In this document: one piece after another, positions 58,357 to 64,000 of the stretch
Position numbering within the stretch: the first letter of the stretch is position 1
Layout of the letters: each line of letters opens with the position of its first letter
From: Schizochytrium sp. CCTCC M209059
Lineage: Eukaryota > Sar > Bigyra > Thraustochytrida > Thraustochytriidae
Length of the DNA: 64,000 bases
Assembly (NCBI GenBank): GCA_000818945.1
Contig: KN805397.1
Coordinates: 6,530-70,529 of the forward strand
Direction: 5' to 3'
Notes under the pieces: generated by a model
What the model was told of the DNA's origin: nothing
The model's database searches: none
The model's input: the letters and a program-made list of their open reading frames with translations, nothing else
Position numbers and translations under genes: made by a program

Positions 58357-59238
58357 ATGGGCAACGTGGGCCTCAGCGTCGGGTACGTGACCAAGCTCTG
58401 GCGCGTAGACTGGGAGGACGCCGGCGAGGAGCGCGCTCCCAGCGGCGCCACCGACCCCAGCGGAGACGCCTCCGAGCAAGGCCTGGCGCTACGACGCGCA
58501 GAGCGGCGGAAATGGTGCGAGACCATGGCCTCGTGCGATCCGGAGGGCAAGCTGTACCATTGGATCATGGTGCGCCACTTTGAGAGCGGCAAGGTGGCCG
58601 TCTTTGTGGACGGCGCTTTTGAGGGGACGGGAACAGCCTCGTTTTCATCGTGTGAGCTCAAATACCGCGTGGGAAACCGCGTGGCTAGCACGCGGATTGG
58701 CTTCAACGAGGGCGCGGCCAAGTTCGCCTACTCGTTTTCGACATGTCTCATTATGCCCAACGGCGCAACGCTGCAGCTCAAAGAAATTAACGAGACACTC
58801 ATGAGCAACCACGACCCCTCGGTTCTCGATGCCGACGTCACTGCGGCACGGCTCTCTCAGGTCCAGAGCCGCTCCGGCCCTCCGGGGGTCCTCAAGCCTG
58901 TCGTGCTATATGAGGTGCAAGCTCAGGTAAAGGGTGGCGAGGTCATTGTCTTGCAAAAGCGCTTTTCTGAATTTGTAGAGCTCGATAGGCTCGTCCGTTC
59001 TGCCTTTGCGACCTCGCACCTTCTCAGCTCGCTCCCGACGCTGCCCCCGCGACAAATTAAGGCCCTTGCAGACCACACAAACCAGGCCTTTATCGTGAAA
59101 CGCCGCATGGCGCTCTCGGCATACCTTCGCAAGCTCGCCAAGATGCCGCGGATACCCTGCAATCCCGATGTTCTCGAGTTCCTGGGTATTTTGCCACAAA
59201 TGGCTCCGAGCAACGTTGCGCCAGAAGTCGTTGTGTGA
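58357..59238 (+). CDS. PX-domain protein
   Basis: 293 residues. The C-terminal PX domain lies at residues ~185-285: VLYEVQAQVKGGEVIVLQKRFSEF, where RFSEF is the phosphoinositide-contact motif, then the PxxP loop (LPTLPPRQIK), an Arg in VKRRMALSAYLRKL, and PDVLEFLGI. The first ~180 residues hold a beta-rich region (WIMVRHFESGKVAVFVDGAF, YRVGNRVASTRIGFNEGAAKFAY) I could not assign. The start MGNVGLS has Gly2, but lacks the usual Ser/Thr for myristoylation, so lipidation is uncertain. The protein would bind endosomal phosphoinositides by family inference. The ATG at 58357 is used because earlier in-frame starts are not ATG. Confidence 0.8.
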   Translation: MGNVGLSVGYVTKLWRVDWEDAGEERAPSGATDPSGDASEQGLALRRAERRKWCETMASCDPEGKLYHWIMVRHFESGKVAVFVDGAFEGTGTASFSSCELKYRVGNRVASTRIGFNEGAAKFAYSFSTCLIMPNGATLQLKEINETLMSNHDPSVLDADVTAARLSQVQSRSGPPGVLKPVVLYEVQAQVKGGEVIVLQKRFSEFVELDRLVRSAFATSHLLSSLPTLPPRQIKALADHTNQAFIVKRRMALSAYLRKLAKMPRIPCNPDVLEFLGILPQMAPSNVAPEVVV

Positions 59239-59275
59239 GAGAAAACCCAAACAAAACAAAGACTCAACTGGCCTT

Positions 59276-59357
59276 GAAGCGAGCAAGCGTGGGAAGCGAG
59301 CGGTAGTGAGGGAAGCGAGCAAGCGTGGGAAGCGAGCGGTAGTGAGGGAAGCGAGCG
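59276..59357. repeat. 36-bp tandem repeat in 3' flank of PX gene
   Basis: Two perfect 36-bp copies (59276-59311 and 59312-59347) and the first 10 bp of a third. Each unit contains GAAGCGAGC and GCGGTAGTGAGG. Confidence 0.93.
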
Positions 59358-59405
59358 CTTGCGCCAAAATCGCGTGCGCAGACTCTGACTTATATCCATT
59401 TACAA

Positions 59406-59577
59406 GATTTTTCGTCTGCAGCAAAGCTTAAATTGAGAAAGTTTTTGCGATAATATGATTCACATTGCACTTTTTCACCTCAATACGCAAGGATTTTTGG
59501 TCTGCAACGAAGCTCGAATGGAGAAGCGTTTTCGTGAATTTGCTATACACTTTGCGTTGTTCACTTAAATCAAGAAG
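59406..59577. repeat. Degenerate ~86-bp tandem duplication
   Basis: Unit A (59406-59491) and unit B (59492-about 59577) align end to end: GATTTTTCGTCTGCAGCAAAGC versus GATTTTTGGTCTGCAACGAAGC, then matching AGAAAG/AGAAGC and TTTTTCACCT/GTTGTTCACT parts. It is AT-rich relative to the neighbours and sits between the convergent PX and DNAJC22-like genes. Confidence 0.75.
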
Positions 59578-59663
59578 ACGTTGCGATCATTTGCTTTGCA
59601 ACTCTTCAATGTCGTCAATTCAAATAGATAAATATACTTGTTTAGTTTTGTTTTGCTTTGCTT

Positions 59664-61001
59664 TCAGGGCTGCAAAAGTCTCTTTAATATTTCGTACGCC
59701 GCGATAATTTGGTCATAATTTTCATTACTCTTCCCAACGCTCGAACCGTCATCAACGCCAACGTGCTCAAAACGGCCCGAACTATTATGCCCAAGAGAAA
59801 TTTCGCGGAATTTCGTCCGAAGTTGACGCAACGAGGCCGTCTCCGGCAGTCCGAGCGTTTTGAGAGCATCCTTCTTGGCGTACAGAGGGATCTCTGTTTG
59901 CAGATCCGACACTGTTTCGCGCAGACCTCGCGTCACGACACTCTCAAAGACCAAGCCCGCGGTCTCGGAAGCCAAACTAAGCTCATTCTGGTGCGAAGCA
60001 ACCCAGTTGTTGACAAAAGTCTTGACGCGTATTGTACGCGGAGGGAGAAGCATTCCTTGCGAAGAGTCCGTGTCTTTCCAAGAGAAGCTGGCAGATTCGT
60101 ACATGGATACAAGCAGAATACAGAGAAATGCGAACACACCGAGATAGACGCGTAAAAGCCCAAAGCAAAAACCACAGCGGCCACCTGACATGCGAAGCCG
60201 GCGCTTCTTCTCCCGGTCAACGCGATTTCTACGTACGACAGTGCTAGCCTCAGCTGCGCTTGTAGTAATCTTGGCGACTTTACTTGCGGCCTCCATTGCC
60301 AGAGCTTCGGCTCGAGCAGATTCTTCCTCGTTATGTGCTTCTGCAAGCAAATCAGGTTTCCACTTTCGTGCGCCATTCATATGAGCAGCGAGAACGGCAC
60401 AAAGCGCAGGCAGTAACGCGGAAGCCTGTTCAGGCATGTGAAAAGGAGCAATACCTTCTTGGTTGTCCTCGACGGCAGCAGGCAAAAGATGGGTCTTGAC
60501 AACACCTTGAGCCAGCGCAGCTCCAAACGTTGCACCTGTCAGCACATAGCCAAGCCGGACAAAGTCCCAGCTGATACCACCAACCAACCACGCCCCGAAG
60601 GAAGTGCCAAGCACATGTGATACTGCGACAAAGAGGTCACGGCAAAGTTCGCCGCCCGGAAACCCAAGTCTACTTGCTAAGTCATCGGCAAAGCATCTAG
60701 CGAGAGTCGTGCCGACCAGCATGGCAAGGACGAGCATGGCCACAGCTTTTTGCCACGAAATCCTCGGGTGCTCCGGGTGCGTCGCGGCTTCTATCGAGAC
60801 CTTTGCGAGTTCCTGGGCCTCGCCGTTTGCCTCGCGTACATACCTTGGCAGACAAATTGCATCGCGCACGACCGCAAGACCCGCGAGACCTCCCGTCACG
60901 GCGCATGCCCACGCCTGCTTCTCGCGGCCCACATACACGAGGTGCAGGCCGACGGGCCCTCCGCACGCGAGCAGCACGTACGCCACCGTCAGCGAGACCA
61001 T
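59664..61001 (-). CDS. DNAJC22-like protein with a J domain lacking HPD
   Basis: 445 residues. The N-terminal TM2-type part, VAYVLLACGGPVGLHLVYVGREKQAW, and CLPRYVREAN are close in form to DNAJC22 (Wurst), a multi-pass protein linked to clathrin endocytosis in flies. Several membrane spans follow (VAMLVLAMLVGTTLA; LGTSFGAWLVGGISWDFVRLGYVL; FCFGLLRVYLGVFAFLCILL). The C-terminus has a J-like helix set, ALKTLGLPETASLRQLRTKFREISLGHNSSG..., then YDQIIAAYEILKRL. The HPD motif that stimulates Hsp70 reads HNS here. The J domain may be non-catalytic. The start is the ATG at 61001, right at the TM2 segment; the frame is open upstream through repeats and the gap. The gene is divergent from the 2H/GCK gene. 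Confidence 0.8.
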   Translation of the reverse strand: MVSLTVAYVLLACGGPVGLHLVYVGREKQAWACAVTGGLAGLAVVRDAICLPRYVREANGEAQELAKVSIEAATHPEHPRISWQKAVAMLVLAMLVGTTLARCFADDLASRLGFPGGELCRDLFVAVSHVLGTSFGAWLVGGISWDFVRLGYVLTGATFGAALAQGVVKTHLLPAAVEDNQEGIAPFHMPEQASALLPALCAVLAAHMNGARKWKPDLLAEAHNEEESARAEALAMEAASKVAKITTSAAEASTVVRRNRVDREKKRRLRMSGGRCGFCFGLLRVYLGVFAFLCILLVSMYESASFSWKDTDSSQGMLLPPRTIRVKTFVNNWVASHQNELSLASETAGLVFESVVTRGLRETVSDLQTEIPLYAKKDALKTLGLPETASLRQLRTKFREISLGHNSSGRFEHVGVDDGSSVGKSNENYDQIIAAYEILKRLLQP

Positions 61002-61153
61002 CTTCGTCCTCTCCGCGCTCTGCCGCGGCCTCTCTCCTCTCTCCGAACCACCGACGCCGAGGCTCCTCGCGAGCACCAGCAGCGCGGAGAGTGCGGACGC
61101 CGGAGGCGTCGCGGCCGGAGCTCGGGACTGCACCGCTGGCTTCCTGCGAGACG

Positions 61154-61230
61154 CTGATGACGCTGATGATGCTGATGATGCTGATGATGCTGATGATGCT
61201 GATGCTGGTGATGCTGGTGAGATGATTTGA
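61154..61230. repeat. GATGATGCT 9-bp repeat
   Basis: About six 9-bp units of GAT/GCT-type sequence with GGT variants at the end, in the shared 5' flank of the DNAJC22-like and 2H/GCK genes. Confidence 0.92.
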
Positions 61231-61398
61231 TGAATGATGTAGAGATGAGGGGATGCTGGGATCGGAGATGCAGATCGGCAACGCGGACGCGGACTCGGCG
61301 AGCGGCGTGGTCGGGCCCGGCAGCGAGAGGAGCCGCGCGGACGGAGGGCGGCAGCGGGCCGGGCCGGCGCGAGCGGGCCCCGCCGTCGGGCAGGAGGG

Positions 61399-61530
61399 NN
61401 NNNNNNNNNNNNNNNNNNNNNNNNNNNNNNNNNNNNNNNNNNNNNNNNNNNNNNNNNNNNNNNNNNNNNNNNNNNNNNNNNNNNNNNNNNNNNNNNNNNN
61501 NNNNNNNNNNNNNNNNNNNNNNNNNNNNNN
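61399..61530. other. Assembly gap (132 N)
   Basis: Run of N. The reading frame on its right side begins mid-gene, so this gap removes the 5' end of the 2H/GCK gene. Confidence 0.99.
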
Positions 61531-62486
61531 AACCGCCCGCGGACGAGCTCCCTGCCGTCGAGGTGGCGGCGGACGAGCCGCCTGCAGATGAACCGCCTGC
61601 AGATGAACCGCCCGCGGACGAGGAGGAAGTCGCCAAGCCGCCCAAGTGGGACTATGTGCCCAGCGAGGGCGACTACACGGCTGTGTTTCTCGACGAGGCC
61701 TCGATGGAGAAGCTCCGCGCACGCTTTCCGCCGCTCTTCCCGGCAAACCCCTCGTACGACCACATGACGGTCATCTTCGAGCCCACGCGCGAGCAGGTTC
61801 TCGACCACGACGACCTGCTCTCGGAGAACTTTACGCTCCATGTGATTGGCTACGCTCAGGACGAACATTGCCAGAGCGTTTTGGTCGAAATTGGCTCTCC
61901 GCATCTCGAGTCGGCCAACAAGTACGCGCACATTACGCTCTCGTACAAGGGCGGCGAGCCGTACGAGGCCAAGTATTCGAATGTACTCTTTCACCGACTG
62001 GCTGCCACCGACGCGAAGAAAAGTTTTTATATGCTCAAGAACGCCGAAGGGCAGAACCTTTACTGGAATGGAAAGCTCCCGGAGGCCGGCTCGTACGAGC
62101 CTGTCCGCGCGAGTTTCCAGAACGTGGAGGACGAGCAAATGACCGTGACGGGCACTTATTGCCTAAAGAGTACATTTGACAAGGAGAAGCGCACCTGTGG
62201 TTACAAGCGCGAGAATGAATGCGCCTTTTGCAAGTTCATGAAGGGCGGACCCTGCCGCAACGAGTTCATCGCATGGGAAAAGTGCGTCAATGAGAGCAAG
62301 GATAGTGAGGACAAGGACGCCTTTGTGGATCGGTGTGCGCCGCAGACCATTGTTCTCAAGAACTGCGTAGATTCTCACCCCGAATACTACTTTATGCTCG
62401 ACGAACCCTCGGATGCTGATGCTGCCGAGGCCCCAGAGCCTGCCGAGGCCGCGGAGTCGGTCGATACATCAGAGGCCAAGGCATAG
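61531..62486 (+). CDS. 2H-phosphoesterase-like domain fused to a GCK (Cys-rich) domain, 5' partial
   Basis: About 317 residues visible; the start lies in or before the gap at 61399-61530. The N-terminal part is Pro/Ala/Glu repeats (PPADEPPADE). A domain with two HxT motifs follows: SYDHMTVIFEP and YAHITLSYKGG, about 60 residues apart. That is the hallmark of the 2H RNA phosphoesterase/ligase superfamily. The C-terminal part carries the GCK signature: CAFCKFMKGGPCRNEFIAWEKCV, then RCAPQ..VLKNCVDSHPEYY. GCK domains are Cys-rich, resemble CHCH modules and are known mainly in plants and protists. The tail is acidic (EAPEPAEAAE). I do not know another protein with both domains. The role may be RNA 2',3'-phosphate chemistry, by inference only. 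Confidence 0.7.
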
Positions 62487-62875
62487 ATTGGCTCCGGTTC
62501 ATGACTATTTCGGTTTGTTTCTGGTCAAAAAGCGAAGAAAGAAATACTTAGCAGTTAGTTTGTTCATCTTTTTGCTTGTTCAGGGTTCATTTCGAGGCAT
62601 GCAGAGTGCATAAATGCCCAAACAATTACGTTGCACCATGTTTATATCAGGAAAAACCAAAAAATACACTTTATCGTGTCGGCCTCGGATCACATTGGGT
62701 CAGATGCAACCTAACGAACTGAGAAAGAAGGTCGTAAATCTATCTCGGTCCCTAACATTGTGGGCGCGACAAGCAAACAGACAAATCATATTTATAAAAG
62801 GGGGAGAAAAATATAAAGGAAAACAGATACGGAAAACAGAAAAAAAGGAAGCCGGGGATTGTGAAGCCTATCATA
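62487..62875. other. Convergent 3' flank, nothing recognised
   Basis: About 390 bp, A/T-richer, with a purine run at 62795-62860. No gene. Confidence 0.5.
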
Positions 62876-63997
62876 TCAGCCCATGCCGCCTCGAGTACTG
62901 ATCTTGCTCGTGTCGCTGGACTGGCTGCTCGAGCGGGATCGCAGATCGCGGCGCAATTGGCGCTGCGGCGAACTCTCCTCCGTCTGCGGGGGGTCTTCGT
63001 TTTTGAAGAACCCAAGCACAAAAAAGACGGGCGCGAGAACTACCCCGACCAGCATGGAAATAACGTGGGCAATCGTTCCTGCTCCCGAGAGGACTAGCGA
63101 GAAGCTTCGATGCATCAACGCATTAACGAGACCATCCACGAGACCATTGCCCTGACGGTTGTTTTCAGAAATGTACTTGATGTTCTTTTGCACACGTTCA
63201 ATCAAGCTGTAATAATCCTCCTCACGGGACTCAAGCTGTTTGCGCACCTTTTCCCGAATATCGTCTGTCATTTCCGACTTGAAACGGGTGAAGTGTTCGT
63301 TGATCTGCGCGTGCTTCTGGTTGACATTTTTGTCGTAAAAGGCTAGTTTGCGCTCAAAATTTCGGATTGCCACTTGCAGATCATCGACCTTGCTTCGCGT
63401 GGAATTATGGACACGTTCAAGTTCAAGCTTACGTTTTGACACGAGTTCGCGAAGTCTCTCGTTCTCCTCTACCAGCTGCCTCACACGACGCTCGTTGGTG
63501 TGCGGGTCGGGAGGCTCCCCATCATTATACAAGGCGTCGCCGAGACCATTGTGAGCCAATGCGCTGCCGGCACCGGCTCTGCGGTCGGTCGGCGGTAACT
63601 TCCACGCTGTTTGCGGAATCTCCCACTCGATGAGCTTTTGTCGGACCTCTCCGATCCATCGTTTTTCGCTCGAGGGCGCTGAGGCCCGAAGGCGGGCGGG
63701 CGATCTCTTGCTAGCATCCTGTGACTGTTCATGCGGAGTCATGCTGCGCGAGTCTGGACTCTCGTACTCGCTCAGCTCTCGTGGTCCGCTGCGGGCGATT
63801 GACCCGAGGCCATCGTCGCTCGCAGCATCTTCAGAATTACGATCCGTGGCGTGACTATTTGCGGCACCCGCGGCGAGACGACCTCGTGCCTGTAATGGAC
63901 CTAGCGAGGATCTTCGACGTCGCGCCTTGTCCCTTGCCAAGACAGTGTTAGAGGCGGCGGAGCCTTGCTCGAGTTGCTCAAAGTCGGACTCTAGCAT
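62876..63997 (-). CDS. Coiled-coil membrane protein, unrecognised
   Basis: 373 residues. The N-terminal ~150 are Ser/Arg/Glu-rich and disordered. Residues ~165-280 are a coiled coil (VRQLVEENERLRELVSKRKLELERV; VDDLQVAIRNFERKL; KVRKQLESREEDY). Hydrophobic segments at ~295-330 (LVLSGAGTIAHVISMLVGVVLAPVFFVLGFF) form one or two membrane spans, followed by a Ser/Arg-rich tail. This coiled-coil plus C-terminal-membrane layout resembles TMCC-type proteins but I see no defining motif. The ATG at 63997 is 3 bp from the window edge, so an upstream exon outside the window is possible. Confidence 0.7.
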   Translation of the reverse strand: MLESDFEQLEQGSAASNTVLARDKARRRRSSLGPLQARGRLAAGAANSHATDRNSEDAASDDGLGSIARSGPRELSEYESPDSRSMTPHEQSQDASKRSPARLRASAPSSEKRWIGEVRQKLIEWEIPQTAWKLPPTDRRAGAGSALAHNGLGDALYNDGEPPDPHTNERRVRQLVEENERLRELVSKRKLELERVHNSTRSKVDDLQVAIRNFERKLAFYDKNVNQKHAQINEHFTRFKSEMTDDIREKVRKQLESREEDYYSLIERVQKNIKYISENNRQGNGLVDGLVNALMHRSFSLVLSGAGTIAHVISMLVGVVLAPVFFVLGFFKNEDPPQTEESSPQRQLRRDLRSRSSSQSSDTSKISTRGGMG

Positions 63998-64000
63998 GGC

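Overview
The window is nuclear DNA of an intron-poor, GC-rich eukaryotic microbe. The evidence is the gene set: Mediator MED6, U4/U6 snRNP PRP3, a complex I CHCH subunit, mitochondrial TRAP1 with a presequence, farnesyltransferase beta, a TMTC O-mannosyltransferase and a DNAJC22-like protein. Genes are mostly single-exon, there are no operons, and microsatellites sit in the flanks. This style, together with a GCK domain, a PiggyBac-like protein and a stand-alone SPX regulator, fits a stramenopile, most likely a labyrinthulomycete (thraustochytrid). That placement is my inference; I ran no search. Three assembly gaps (23392-23525, 36025-36303, 61399-61530) all fall in GC-rich 5' flanks of genes.

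Layout. 1-14.7 kb: SLC25 carrier (-), NDUFB7 (+), GH3 beta-glucosidase with a one-base frameshift (-), MED6 (+), SLC10A7-like transporter (+), PRP3 (+), SPX protein (-). 14.7-18.3 kb: a 3.6 kb stretch without a recognisable gene, full of simple repeats. 18.3-23.2 kb: SAM methyltransferase (-) and a 1,145-residue PiggyBac-transposase-like protein (-). 24-30.9 kb: ubiquitin-like protein, proline-rich protein, TMTC O-mannosyltransferase, a coiled-coil protein ending 5 bp from TMTC on the other strand, and a 70-residue protein. 31.4-39.5 kb: TRAP1, a GBP-type large GTPase, epoxide hydrolase, farnesyltransferase beta. 40-45 kb: two tandem GMC oxidoreductase paralogues, each with a C-terminal membrane anchor. 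46.5-64 kb: TRM11, an O-GlcNAc-transferase-like protein with an N-terminal hydrophobic signal, a BRCT chromatin protein with a repeated novel module, a type II sulfotransferase, a PX protein, a DNAJC22-like protein whose J domain lacks HPD, a 2H-phosphoesterase-like/GCK fusion (5' end in a gap), and a coiled-coil membrane protein.

Three introns could be placed by protein continuity and matching phase (carrier, NDUFB7, SPX gene). All lie near the start of the coding region and all begin with GTACGT. Otherwise genes are uninterrupted. The genes do not form one pathway. Loose themes are mitochondrial function, secretory-pathway glycosylation and sulfation, and nuclear RNA or chromatin work. Many long frames on the opposite strand of real genes are by-products of GC-rich codon use and were left out.
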